From: Codonopsis lanceolata
Taxonomy: Eukaryota; Streptophyta; Magnoliopsida; Asterales; Campanulaceae
Reading direction: 5' to 3'
Length of the DNA stretch: 64,000 bases
Assembly: GCA_013146195.2 (NCBI GenBank)
Contig: CM028378.1
Location: forward strand, 89,958,295-90,022,294
In this document: piece by piece, positions 10,229 to 20,832 of the stretch
How the letters are laid out: every line of letters starts with the position of its first letter
Position numbering within the stretch: position 1 is the stretch's first letter
The notes under the pieces: generated by a model
What the model saw: only the letters and a program-made list of their open reading frames with translations
Database searches by the model: none
Told to the model about the DNA's origin: nothing
Program-made: the position numbers and the translations under genes

Positions 10229-10806
10229 GGAGAGGGCTGTCTTGACCTATACCATTATGACCAGTGGAGTGCATTAATGTTGGTCGTGATCAGCGTACCA
10301 AATCAAGACCCTTATTAGAGGTGCCACTAATGCGCGGTTCGCGTTCCCGCATTTGATCATCGAGTTATGTAGGAGAGCAGGCGTGAGATGGCCCAGACAC
10401 GCGGAGAGGCTTAAGGCTTGTCTGACCATTACTAGGGCCATTTTGTTAGAGCACCAGCAGCAGTAGCAGCCGAGAGTGAGGGTTCCTCACGGGGAGGAAC
10501 CCGAAGAGGAGGAGGAGTACCCACTCGTATGGATCTCCAATAGGCTAGAAGAGGTTTCCCTCGAAGCCCAAATGGAAACTCAATAGTTGGCACAGATACG
10601 TGCCGACCTAGAGCGGCTATTTGGGTGGTTTAACACAGTGGGACAAAATGTCTCCACTTATTATGGGTTGCCTCCTGGCACGATCCAGAGTTTTGTCCTC
10701 ATTCGTTATTTCCGCCCGACTCACCGTGAGTCGAGGCCCAAGTTCCATCCTCTTTCGTTAGGTGGACCTTCCCCATCAATCCCCTCATATGTTCCTCAAT
10801 TTTGAG
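10229..10806 (+). pseudogene. Athila env-like third ORF, C-terminal part
   Basis: This continues the domain interrupted at 5947. The string after the direct repeat (RAVLTYTIMTSG, then a LCRRAGV-like stretch in a shifted frame near 10370-10390) is the usual end of the plant transposon-protein domain. The last open piece, 10587-10806 (MAQIRADLERLFGWF start), runs through a Pro/Ser-rich C-terminus to TGA. Frameshifts near 10275-10330 and at least one stop disrupt it. No membrane segment is visible. Confidence 0.6.
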
Positions 10807-13020
10807 GACAAAATAGAAATTAAGTTTGGGGGGGGGGGTATTCTAAGCTTATAGTCTTAGCAGGTCCTAGCCTAAGGAGGAATGCAGTTGGGCTATGTTT
10901 CTAGGGTGAAGAAAATTTTCTTTTCTTGATGACCATTTAACTCTTCACCCAATTTTCCCCAATTTTCCTGTTTTTTTATTTTTTTTATTTTCGGAGGTGT
11001 TGCCTTGACCAGAATACACTCACATTGGATGCTCGTGGATTCCTCTTATCGGAACCCATCATCAAAAGAGTCATCGTCATCTCCAATTTTCTTATTAAAA
11101 AAAATTCAAAATCAAAATCAAAAAATAAAATATTTCAAAATTTTCATCCTCAAGTTTAGGTGTGGTAATGCTAGCCGTAGTCGATGAGGAGTTAATGCAA
11201 TGAACAAAGATAGCTAGTTCAGAGATCCCTCGGAATTTACTTGATTTTGCGAAACTTTTACTTTTCTCCAAATTCTTCATGCACCCACACAGTCATAATT
11301 ATGGATTGATTAGAATAGTTTTATAAAGTTTATAGCACCTACTTCATTACAACAAGATATGCACAAGAATATGATGCATAGCAATTCGAACATAATTGTT
11401 GCATTAAATTGTGACTTAGGGTCAATTGCATGATAGTTAGATCCCTTGGATCTTTCTCATTTATATATCTCAAGCACACTTTCGAACCGTGTATGCATGT
11501 TAGTCTCAATTGTCCCTACCATCATCCTAAGCGAATGCTTATGTGAAATCCGGTGATGCTAAACATTCAACCCTACAATTCCCATGGTTGATATGATATT
11601 TTGTGTGTCTAACTTGCTTTAAAAACTACATGAGCATTTGGCATTAAGAAATGACTTAGGCCACCTTTGGATCGTTAGAGCCTAAATATTCCCTGACCTA
11701 TACTAAAAATATCTCTAATGAAAAAGAATGGAGTGTGCTAAGCACACTATTTAAACCCATTCGCCATCGTTTCTATTACCCACATTAACTTAACCCTAAA
11801 AGCATATACACTTTAGCCTACCCTTTGAGAGTAGGATGTGGGTGGGGAAATTGATTTTAGAGGACCATTTCTTTTCAGTTAGGCTATTTTTCGGAAGACT
11901 TCTTCTTTCCGTCGTCGAAAAAAAAAAGAAAAAAAATATATATATAGAAAAAGAAAAGAAAAGAAAAATTATGTATCGACGAAAAATGAAACGGAAGAAG
12001 AAGAGTGTAACAAATATTCAAATGGAAGCATAGCTTTCAAGAGAAAATATGTTAGAAAAATCATGCTGATAAGAATGATGTGATATTTTTAGAAATATAT
12101 ATTGCCCAAAACAAGTTTGGGGGAAAGAAAGCGAAAAGTAACGAAAAGCACCGATCCACTTGTAGTTTTTGCAGGTCCTAGCCTAAATAGGGAAAACTTT
12201 CTTTTGCTTGGAAGTATGAGGGATAAAGGGTAGTCTTACTCTCTCACTTTGAATTCAAATCCCTTTCCATCAAATCCCCCAACACCTTGGCCTTACATTA
12301 CAAGCTAAATAAAGACCTAATGATCTTCTTGCCAATGCTTGTGCTGTTTTAATTGTCAAGTGAGTCATAACACTTCATGTTCATTGTTATTCGCCCTGAA
12401 GCTCACTGTGTTAGCATAATCTTAGCTATTACAAGTCATTGGGATAGGAGAGCATTGTATGTCATACATAGAAGTGCATGGGATGGATGTATAAGTCGTT
12501 GAAATCCTTGGGACCTTTCTTTACATGTAGGGTTTTGGATGGTAGATCTCATAATTCATAATGCATGATTTTCTATTAAACTTTGATTTTCATATGAATG
12601 TGGTGCTTAGCTTAATAAAACTGTTTTAGTTAAGATATTTTCTAAGACTGGTGATCACACACACACGGAGAAATTAGAAGTAGTAGCAGTTTTAAGAAAA
12701 GATCAGTTGGATTTATGTGACTAAGCCTGCATATATATATGGTGAGCATCGAACAGACTGCTTTGCATGCCATGATTATCTAACTTGAGGTTGAACCAAA
12801 AAGATTTATTTTTGTTTTAGTTTAATTTTTATCTGCTTTAGTATTTATCAATTTTTGTATTTATCTGCTTAGTCGAGTCACTCGAAAGAGTCTCCTTGAG
12901 TTTGTGGGTTTATAGAGGAGTGTAAATAGTGTCACCCTCCAAAAAGATTTTCACTTTTGTTAATTGTTATTTATATGCTTTTGTATTTATAAGTATTATT
13001 TACTCGTGGACGAGCAAAGT
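10807..13020 (+). other. Athila 3' untranslated region, noncoding
   Basis: There is no credible ORF. It contains G-rich, PPT-like motifs after AAGTTT at about 10823 and 12113, and the phrase GCAGGTCCTAGCCTAA occurs at both about 10860 and 12175, which indicates an internal duplication. A purine-rich GAAAAAG tract lies at 11920-11970. The last stretch (12880-13020, GACGAGCAAAG) is typical of the run-up to an Athila 3' LTR. Confidence 0.7.
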
Positions 13021-13037
13021 TTAAGTTTGGGGGTATT
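13021..13037 (+). promoter_or_regulatory. Polypurine tract of the Athila element
   Basis: TTAAGTTTGGGGGTATT directly precedes the LTR start TGATCGATG. A G-rich tract abutting an LTR is where plus-strand DNA synthesis is primed in reverse transcription. Confidence 0.75.
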
Positions 13038-14315
13038 TGATCGATGTATTTTATACGTCAATTTTATATGCTTCAATGACTTAAATTATGCTATTTCACG
13101 AGGCTTTTGGCTACTGATATATGTTTTCGGTGAGTTTTTTAAGTTTCAGGATTGTTTGTGAAAATATGCAAAACTCCAGGGTTTTATGTGCAAATTCCAA
13201 GAAGGACCAAAGATGAAAAATGAAGAAGAAATGAAGGAAGCTCAATCTGGAGACCTTGCGGCCGCAAAGTGGGCAGTACGTTAAGAAGTAGAAATCCAAG
13301 GCCAGAGACACTGGAGACCTTGCGGACGCAAGGTACCCAACACCTTGCGACCGCAAGGTGGTCAGAATGCGACTTTTTCGTATTTTCACACAGAGATTCG
13401 ATTGGATTACAACTCACGGGTATATATTGAAGTCGGATGCCAAGAGCTAGATAGAGAAAAACGGCTGGGAACAGTCTTAGGTAGATTTTAGATAGTTTTT
13501 AGGTTGTATAACATAGTTAGATTGTGTAATTACAAGTATTGAAGATCAAATCATGTTTCCGTTCATCTCCATGTGCTGTTCATTGTCTATGATGAACTAA
13601 ATCATCCTTAATCTAGAAGGTGGGAGGTAACTTGTATCGAATTTATGTTTTAATTCATATTTATGTTCATTCAATTCTTGTTGATTGTGGTGTTAATCAA
13701 TCCCTATATTATTTTTCTTTGAACAAATGAATGTAATCGCAAATAATAAAGGCCTAGAGGTGCGGATAACTGCATGACCAATGTGCGTATGTCGTACACT
13801 GGCTCACCATCACAACAAATTGGACCTATCGATGCACGAGAGTGATAAGCTAGGACCAGGTTCATACATGATCTAGGTGACAGATAGATCATAATCTAGG
13901 TGACAGCTAGATTGAAAGTTCTTGTGCTTAGGATATAGAATGGATGAATGTTGCGGGGATGGAGGCTGAACCAATAGTTCAACAGACTATATCTATCTTT
14001 AGTGAACGAACCCAAGAAATTGAATGATAATTAGTATGAATTGACCATAACAGAGATACAAGTGAAAGCCAGAATCCTAGATTGCCACCCACCATAAGAT
14101 CTTCATATCTGTAATTACTGCTGATTAGTTAAACATCTAAATATAAATAGTAGTTTAGAATAAAATAATTATAAAAACCCCTTTTAGATTAATAATTTGC
14201 TATCAATAAAGTGCACTGTTCGTGATCTCTTGTCTCTATGGGTTCGACCCTTGCTTCCAATACTATAATAGTCTTGTCCACTTGCAAGGAAAAAGATTAA
14301 ATAATACATCGATCA
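13038..14315 (+). repeat. Athila 3' LTR (1278 bp)
   Basis: It starts TGATCGATG and ends CATCGATCA, giving perfect terminal inverted repeats. It is clearly homologous to the solo LTR at 33831-35129 and more distantly to the minus-strand LTR at 25012-26239. The first third holds three palindromes and a TATA box. It is flanked on the right by GTTAT, a probable half of a target-site duplication. Short ORFs inside it are not genes. Confidence 0.92.
13254..13428 (+). promoter_or_regulatory. Palindrome cluster and TATA box in the Athila 3' LTR
   Basis: Palindromes: CCTTGCGGCCGCAAAG (13254-13269), CCTTGCGGACGCAAGG (13318-13333) and CCTTGCGACCGCAAGG (13343-13358). A TATATATT box follows at 13421-13428, 62 bp after the last palindrome. 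The layout is repeated in two other LTRs, suggesting promoter elements bound by a dimeric factor (inferred). Confidence 0.6.
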
Positions 14316-14321
14316 GTTATC

Positions 14322-14450
14322 GTAGTTTTTAAGCAGATATGCAAATTAAATGCTCTAATGGTCGGACCTATTGAAATAGGCTGCCTACGTATCCCTTAAT
14401 AAAAGGAATCAGACCAAACGTAGTTTGACCTCATGCAAACAAACAACAGC
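14322..14450 (-). other. Conserved 3' UTR segment of Tat-like elements
   Basis: This stretch is the reverse complement of 48531-48660 in the plus-strand Tat-like element with only scattered differences; it includes GGTCTGATTCCTTTTATTAA and the TTGTTTGTTTGCATGAGG phrase. It lies between the tandem array and the lost 3' LTR. It proves that the two elements belong to one family and marks the site where each acquired a different array. Confidence 0.85.
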
Positions 14451-14476
14451 CACTGGGTGTGATAACAGGATCAAAC

Positions 14477-15016
14477 ATCGTATCCTTAAAGGGTCGGACC
14501 CTTCGCCGAACACGATGGTGGGACACATCATAAGACATCGTATCCTTAAAGGTTCGGACCCTTCGCCGAACACGATGGTGGGACACATCATAAGACACAG
14601 CATCCTCAAAGGGTCCGACCCCTCGCCGAACACGATGGTGAAACACATCATAGGACATCGTTTCCTCAAAGAGTCGGACCCTTTGCCAAACACGATGGTG
14701 GGACACATCATAGAACATCGTATCCTCAAATGGTCGGACCCTTCGCCAAACACGATGGCAGGACACATCATAAGACACCGCATCCTCAAAGGGTCAGACC
14801 CCTCACCGAACACGTTGCTGGAACATATCATAGGACATTGTATCCTCAAAGGGTCAGACCCTTCGCCGAACACGATGGTGGGACGCATCATAGGACATCG
14901 TATCCTCAAAGGGTTGGGGCCTTCGCCGAACACGATGGTGGAACATCATCATAAGACACCATATCCTCAAAGTATCGGACCCCTCACCGAACACGATGGT
15001 GGAACACATCATTTGC
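14477..15016. repeat. 60-bp tandem repeat array, nine units
   Basis: Unit starts are spaced exactly 60 bp (14477, 14537, 14597 and so on; the last is 61 bp). The typical unit contains AAGGGTCGGACCCTT, a 7-bp inverted repeat around one base, nested inside CATCGT and ACGATG arms, so each unit could fold as a hairpin. Units differ by several substitutions. Open frames across it on both strands arise only because 60 is a multiple of three. Confidence 0.95.
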
Positions 15017-15039
15017 ATGCAACAGGTAAAATACTTTAC

Positions 15040-15495
15040 CCTTCCTTCCTTTTGCTTACTCCTGTTTTCCTTGCTTGCTCTACTGCTTTCTTTGCCTTGC
15101 TTTCTTGCTCTGCTGCTTTCTTGCTTTGCTTTCTTTTCTTGCTTTGCTTTCTTGCTCTGCTACTTTCTTGCTTTGCTGCATTCTTTTCCTTGCTTTCTTT
15201 TCTTGCTTTGCTTTCTTTTCTTTGCTTTTCTTTCTTTTCTTTTCTTAGCTTTCTTTTCTTTGCTTTCTTTTCTTTACTTTCTTTCTTTTCTTTGCTTTCT
15301 TTTCTTTACTTTCTTTCTTTTCTTTCTTTGTTTTCTTTCTTTGCTTTCTTTCTTTTCTTTCTTTGCTTTCTTTTCTTTGCTTTCTTTCTTTTCATTCTTT
15401 CTTTGCTTTTCTTTGCTTTTCTTTCTTTGCTTTCTTTACTTTTCTTTCTTTGCTTTCTTTTCTTTGCTTTCTTTCTTTACTTTTCTTTGTACTGC
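15040..15495. repeat. Polypyrimidine block, CTTTG/CTTTT-rich
   Basis: About 450 bp are almost pure pyrimidine on the plus strand, with short units such as TTTCTTTGC repeated imperfectly; in the element's own sense it is a polypurine tract. It abuts the 60-bp array. Such tracts can form triplex DNA. The Phe/Leu/Ser-rich frames across it are artefacts. Confidence 0.9.
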
Positions 15496-15895
15496 ATGCA
15501 TCTTGCTGGGATTGGAATGACAATTCTTTCTTTCCTACTTTTCTTGCGGCTGTTCTACTAGGGATATAAGTCTTCATTTGGGTTTTGATGGATGGCCGTC
15601 ACTTTTTGTTAACAAAGCGAACTTTATTAACTTTCCATTAAGCTTTCAAGGCCTTTATGCAATTTGAGCGAACTTGGAAGTTTAAGTGCTGCACTTTGAC
15701 TTTGGAGGGAAAGTGAAACTTTCCAAATCCTTTCTTCATAACTTCGGCAGAGAGTGAGCAGTGCTCACTTTCACCCATTTCCATTTCTCCTTCTTCGGCA
15801 TTTCTTCCGCCATTGTTGCTGCCGACGAGCTTTCTTGCTCATTTATCCGCCTTTTCTCAATTTTCTCAAGCCAAATTAATTGTTTTGTTTGATAG

Positions 15896-17004
15896 ATGGC
15901 TTCCTCTTCGAGATCTCGGAAGGGACAAGCACCGTTGCATTCGGAATCAAGTGAAGAACGTCGGGAGCTCCCTCCTTTGACCGAAATCACATCAAATACT
16001 GGTACTCAAAGGATGATTGGGGCAATATTCTTCTAGATCGGCATACTCATATTTCGAATCTTCCAGATCCAGCTGTAAGTTTTCTTTTCTTGCACACCCA
16101 CTTGGCTGATTTCTTCGATCTGTTGATTTTTTTTTTGTTGTTTTGGGCTTTTCGGGTATACTTACTCTTGATTTTGATGCTTATGCATGCAATTCTATGC
16201 TAGTATGATGCAATTTTGCAATTATGATATAGCAAAAATATGAAATTCATGCTATTTAATTTTGCGATGCATACTTGAGCATTTGGTATTATTTGATTAT
16301 GTGATGCATATTTCATGTAACTGATATATTTTGATTATATGAAGCATGCTTGGGCTACAAATATTTTCATGATGCATGTTCATGCGGTATATTATTCAAA
16401 TACACGATGCATTTTTTTTTCTTCTTTTCTTCTTTTTTTTCGAATATAGGCACATGCTGCGAGTGGATATTATATAACAGAAAATTTTATTTTCTAAAAT
16501 GCATTGCATGAAAAATGCAACTTTCTTATTTATGCATCCATGCGTGAATATTCTATTCGAAAATGCAAGATATATTGACATGATATTTTTATTTTATATT
16601 ATTATTATTATTTTATGCGAGAATGCAACATATATTTAATGCATAAAAAATGTAACATAAATATGCAAATGGGATTATTTATTTTTTTATTTTTTTATGC
16701 ATAATAATAACATAATATTATGGCATGCATAGGGGCTTTTAATTAAAAGGATAGGAATTTTTCCTTTCTCTTTTTTTCTCTTTTGTTCCTGATTTTGCAA
16801 TATTGCTTCTCTTCTTTTCAGGCACGTAGGGTTCTGACCAGGACTAGAGTTAGTTGTGAGAAGGTTGCCACCATCTATAACTTGATGCCTTTGCATGCGC
16901 AGTTCTTGGTGGAGTCCACTGGTTTTTCTTTTGGTCAGTCAAGACCATTGTCTCTGAGTATGTTGAAGACTTTTGCCTGCAGGAGATCAGATGTTGGGGA
17001 TTGA
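15896..17004 (+). pseudogene. Antisense extra ORF of the Tat-like element, two exons, plant-mobile-domain-like (tentative)
   Basis: Exon 1 runs from an ATG at 15896-15898 to a GTAAGT donor at 16075; exon 2 starts after a CTTCTTTTCAG acceptor at 16822 and ends with TGA at 17002-17004. Exon 1 opens Ser/Arg-rich and then, after a one-base frameshift near 15990, encodes DDWGNILLDRHTHISNLPDP; exon 2 encodes RRVLTRTRVSCEKVATIYNL and LVESTGFSF. The wording recalls the plant mobile domain of MAIN-like proteins, but the match is partial and from memory. It lies antisense between integrase and 3' arrays, where Tat-lineage elements often carry an extra ORF. Exon 2 is short for the family, so it is probably truncated. 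Confidence 0.45.
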
Positions 17005-17050
17005 ATGTCGGGGACTGTCTTCCCTCTTCTTTCTCCTGTTGTTTTATTTT

Positions 17051-17184
17051 TCTTTTTGCTCTAACTTTTGCCTAGACCACCCTTTCGGGTTTTCAATCTA
17101 GCGAGCCCTTATTCTCCTTGTGTATATTTTTATTTGCTCTAACTTTTGCCTAGACTGCCCTTTCAGGTTTTCAATTTAGCAAGC
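17051..17184 (-). repeat. Two-copy repeat after the integrase stop codon
   Basis: A segment containing GCTCTAACTTTTGCCTAGAC and a C-rich, TTTTCAAT-ended tail occurs at about 17051-17105 and again at about 17131-17184. It sits just past the integrase stop in the element's sense. The role is unknown. Confidence 0.7.
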
Positions 17185-17218
17185 TGGAGAAGGATGCAGT
17201 TTATCAGATTTCCTCGAC

Positions 17219-18365
17219 TCATGCATAGTACCTTTTGAGTTTGTCGAGGTTGAAGGGCTGAATAATGTCTTCACCATCTTGGTTGGTGAGGAGCACCGCA
17301 CCTCCTAACCGAATATGTTTGATGGTGTAGGGTCCCATCCAAGGAGATTTCCATTTTCCCCTAGTATCGACATAACTAGGGGGATTTTCACGCAGTACCA
17401 GATCTCCGACTTGGATATCACGGCCTTTGACTTTTTTGTTGAACGCTCGAGCTATTCTTTTTTGATATGCCCGAGTATGTTCTAGGGCTAGCAGCCGCTG
17501 TTCGTTTAACAAGGCTAATTCTTCGTGGCGTTGTTTGACTTAGTCGATTTCGGATATGTCTGATTCCATCATAACTCTTAATGATGGGATCTCTATTTCC
17601 ATAGGCAACACGGCCTCCATGCCATAGGCTAGAGAGTAAGGGGTAGCCCCAGTGGGTGTACGGATTGAAGTACTATAGCCCCAGAGGGCTAGTGGCAATT
17701 TCTCTGGCCAGTTTCTCCCTGTATCAACCATTTTTCTGATGATATTTTCTAATGTTTTATTGACTGCTTCAACGGTACCATTTACTTGTGGTCGATATGG
17801 GGATGACTTGTGCCTTTGGATTTTGAATTCGTCGATCAGACGATTTACTTCCCCTTCGAAGTGTGTGTAGTTGTCAGAAATGGTTTCGAAAGGCACCCCG
17901 TATCTGTATATAATGTTGGTCCTGATGAAGTCGGACACCTTTCTGGAATTTTGTATTTTGTAGGAAGAGGCCTCTACCCACTTTGTGAAATAGTCAACAG
18001 CTACCAGGACGTATTCGTAGCCGTTGGATCCTTTAAGTCGAATTTGACCTATGACGTCAATTCCCCATGTTGAGAAGGGCCAAGGGACTGTGGAGTTGTA
18101 TAATATATACGAGGGCACATGTTGTAGATTTGCAAAGCACTGGCATTTGTCGCAGTGACGTACCCACCAAATACAATCGGTTTCTAGCGTACTCCAATAG
18201 TACCCTTGTCGGATGATTTTCTTTGACAGCATATGCCCATTTCATGTGTGGCCCAGAAGTACCACCGTGTAGCTGGTTCATGACTTTCTCGGCTTTGGCC
18301 TGATCCATGCATAACAGGTTTAGACCTTGGTAATGCCTTTTGTATAGACTGCCTCCGCTGATCAC
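17219..18365 (-). pseudogene. Tat-like integrase
   Basis: Integrase inserts the cDNA into chromosomes. The zinc-finger His pair is visible in the piece at 18365-18240 (LHGGTSGPHM), then a one-base frameshift near 18240 leads into GYYWSTLETDC and CDKCQ, the Cys pair. Catalytic residues are present: Asp in WGIDVIGQI, Asp in ISDNYTHF (Tyr replaces the usual Gly), Glu in NGTVEAVNKTL. The C-terminal part (17512-17219) has the usual GDLVLRE and GKWKSPWMGPY wording. A stop near 17540 separates it from the core. It lacks a chromodomain, as expected for Tat. Confidence 0.9.
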
Positions 18366-18454
18366 AAATTGCGATGCCCATCTCCGTAGGGAGACTTTCC
18401 CCTTTTTGTCTAAGCTGAGTGGATAGTTCTCTTTCTGAAGCAGATTTAAAATGT

Positions 18455-18960
18455 CTAAGTACCAGGGCTCATTGTCCTTTTCAAGAGTAGCATTGATTCT
18501 GAAACAATAGCCGGAATGGTCCTTTTCCCAACTATAAATGGTTGGACGTTGATTTCTGTGGGTATTTGGACCAATGAGGCTAGAGTGGCCAAGGCATCGG
18601 CAAATTGATTTCTATCTCGGCGTAGATAATGGAACGAGATGTTGTCAAATTCGCTTGCTAGGGCTGTCAACTTGGTGTGATATAGCTGTAGCCGAGGATC
18701 CTGGGTTTTCCATTTTCCTTTGACCTGATTTATGATCAAGGCAGAGTCACCATAGACCTCCAAATCTTTGGCTCCTTTTTGGAGAGCCTCTTCTAGATCG
18801 GCAAAACATGCCTCATATTCAACGGTGTTGTTTGAGATTCAAATTGCAATCTTATGGCCAGTGGAGTATGGGTATCTGATGGGTCGATTAGCAGGATTCC
18901 TATACCGAAACCTCTTTTCGTTGGCAGCCCCAACAAAGAACATTTTCCATGTGGAGTCAT
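18455..18960 (-). pseudogene. Second (archaeal-type) RNase H of the Tat-like element
   Basis: Tat-lineage elements carry an extra RNase H between the classical RNase H and integrase. The order here is WKMFFVGAAN, EACFADLEEALQKGAKDLEV, YGDSALIINQVKGKWK, then NQFADALATLASL. The Glu and the later Asp residues are present, but the first catalytic Asp (normally FDGA) is Val at 18932-18934. A stop near 18838 splits the domain. The frame then continues to 18455, before the integrase. Confidence 0.85.
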
Positions 18961-20450
18961 GATAGGTGATTTCTAAGACACCTTCATTTGGGAAATTAGG
19001 CTCAGATGCATCTTCTGCTTCTAGATGTAGATTAGCTAAATGGTCGGTGATTACGCTACCTTTGATGGATTTGAGCGTGACATAGGTGATGTCGAATTCA
19101 TTGAGCAGCAGCGACCATTTGGCTAATCGGCTTGAAAGTGTTGGCTTGCCAAAGATGCATTTTATGGGGTCCATTCTGGAGATGAGTTTGATGGACCGGG
19201 CTTGCAAGGAAACTTCGAGCCTTTGTGTTGCCCTAACTAAACCAATGCAGCTTTTCTCTAAGGCTGAGTAGTTGAGCTCGCTTCCTTGCAACTTCCTACT
19301 TATGAAGTTGATGGCATTATCAATGTAGGAGATTTCGTTTTCTTGGGTGAACATAGCCCCTACTGCTGTGTCTGTGATGGTTAAGTATAGAAGGAGAGGT
19401 TTATATGTATGGGGAGGGGCTAGCACTAGTGGATTGGAAAGGTATTTTTTGACTTTTTCAAAGGCTAGCTGGCACTTTTCATCCCAGACTTGGTCAGTGT
19501 CTTTCTTTAGGAGTTTGAATAAAGGCTCACACATGGAGGTCAGATGTCTGATGAAATGGCTGATATATTGCAATTGACCCAGGAAGCCTTTGACTTCCGT
19601 TGGAGTTTTCGGCCGCGACATGTTTATGATGGCTTTGATTTTGTCTGGTTCTATCTCGATGTCTTGCTCAGTGACCAGGAACCCCAGGACTTTGCCTTTG
19701 GTGACCACGAATGTGCATTTGGTCGGGTTGAGCTTCATTTAGAGCTTTCTTAACCTTTCGAAGAATTTTCGAAGGTCTCTGATATGGGCACCGTCTTTGT
19801 CGTCGGAATGCACAATCATGTCGTCCACGTACACTTCGACTTCTTTGTGTATCATATCAAGGAAGAGGGTGGTGGCGGCTCTTTGATATATAGCCCCAGC
19901 ATTCTTCAGCCCGAATGGCATGACAGTGTAGTAGTAGGTTCCCCAATGGGTGGTGAATGAAGTTTTTTCCTGGTCTTCTGCTGCCATTTTGATTTGGTTG
20001 TAGCCCAGCATGCTATCTACAAAGGATCTTATTTTATGAGAGGCCACGGCATCTACCATAATGTCGATGTTTGGTAGAGGGAAGTCGTATTTGGGCGATG
20101 CCTTGTTGAGGTCGCAGAAGTCTACATAGATCCGAACTTTTCCATTGGGTTTCGGGATGGTCATTATATTTGACAGCCAGATCAGGTATTCAACTACCCG
20201 GATGAATTTGACATGCAGCTATTTCATGATTTCTACCTTTACTTATAGTGACCACTCTGGCTTGATTCTGCGGAGTTTCTGCTTGACTGGTCTAGCATCG
20301 GGATAAGTGGGAATCCGGTGCTCTACAATGGTTGGATCCAATCCAAGCATGTCTTCGTAGAACCATGCGAAGACATCACAAATTCTTTGAGGAGGCCGAT
20401 AAGTGCTACCCTTCTGAACCTTGCAGATAACTGTCGATTTTGACTTCTCT
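18961..20450 (-). pseudogene. Tat-like reverse transcriptase and classical RNase H
   Basis: The N-terminal wording DVFAWFYEDMLGLDP, then PVKQKLRRIKPE, is readable from about 20390. Two stops near 20215-20250 interrupt it. The palm is open: GKVRIYVDFCDLNKASPK, MPFGLKNAGAIYQR and an intact YVDDMIVHS active site. A stop near 19739 is followed by the thumb (CTFVVTKGKVLGFLV, VKGFLGQLQYISHFI) and RNase H (LTITDTAVGAMFTQE, SELNYSALEKSCIGLV, WSLLLNEFDI). The RT active site is the best preserved among the elements in this window. Confidence 0.9.
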
Positions 20451-20832
20451 GATTTTATTGTTCAGCCCCAGATTGGTAACTGACAAGTCTTCATCTAATG
20501 CTGATGATTGGTGCTTTTCTTGGTGCTTGACTAACTTGGTGAGCTCAAGCAAGTAACTTTTATCTTTTGTGTCCACTTTGTTAAACGACTCATTACTAAT
20601 GTTAATTAATTCATCTTTTAACGTAGGTGCAACTAAGGAATACGCGAAGACATCTAGATTACCATTATTAAGAACAAACTGTACAGGGTTGGTTATATTA
20701 TCGAGGTCCTGGAGGGAATGGATCGGTAGATGACCAATCCATAAGGCTAAAAGAAGGAGGGGGAATAGTATATCCGAAACGGTCTACCAAATCTGCGGTT
20801 GTATGGAGCTGGCCAGTCGTAGTATACCAGTT

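Larger units (their letters stand above)
1..14315 (+). mobile_element. Athila-type Ty3/gypsy retrotransposon, 5' end outside the window, decayed
   Basis: Domain order is gag end, aspartic protease, RT, RNase H, integrase, long spacer, env-like ORF, long 3' UTR, polypurine tract and 3' LTR, which is the Athila layout. The RT and integrase wording and the block around 4495-4510 that resembles the GGGAGGCAACCC stretch seen after Athila pol support the lineage. The pol frame has stops and frameshifts, so the copy is dead. A 4.2 kb chimeric insert splits the env-like ORF. The 3' LTR is followed by GTTAT, and the flank beyond it is the 3' end of a minus-strand Tat-like element, so this element inserted into that one. 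The 5' LTR and primer site lie upstream of the window. Confidence 0.9.

Noticed and set aside
12710..13020. Possible small genes in the Athila 3' UTR
   Set aside because: Short frames without homology wording, in a region whose sequence is typical of Athila 3' UTR.
14409..14954. Long frames with repeated FGEGSDPLR or HRILKGSDPSPNT residues
   Set aside because: The 60-bp unit length is divisible by three, so any open frame repeats; no evidence of a gene.
14996..15577. Phe/Leu/Ser-rich frames
   Set aside because: Artefacts of the polypyrimidine block.
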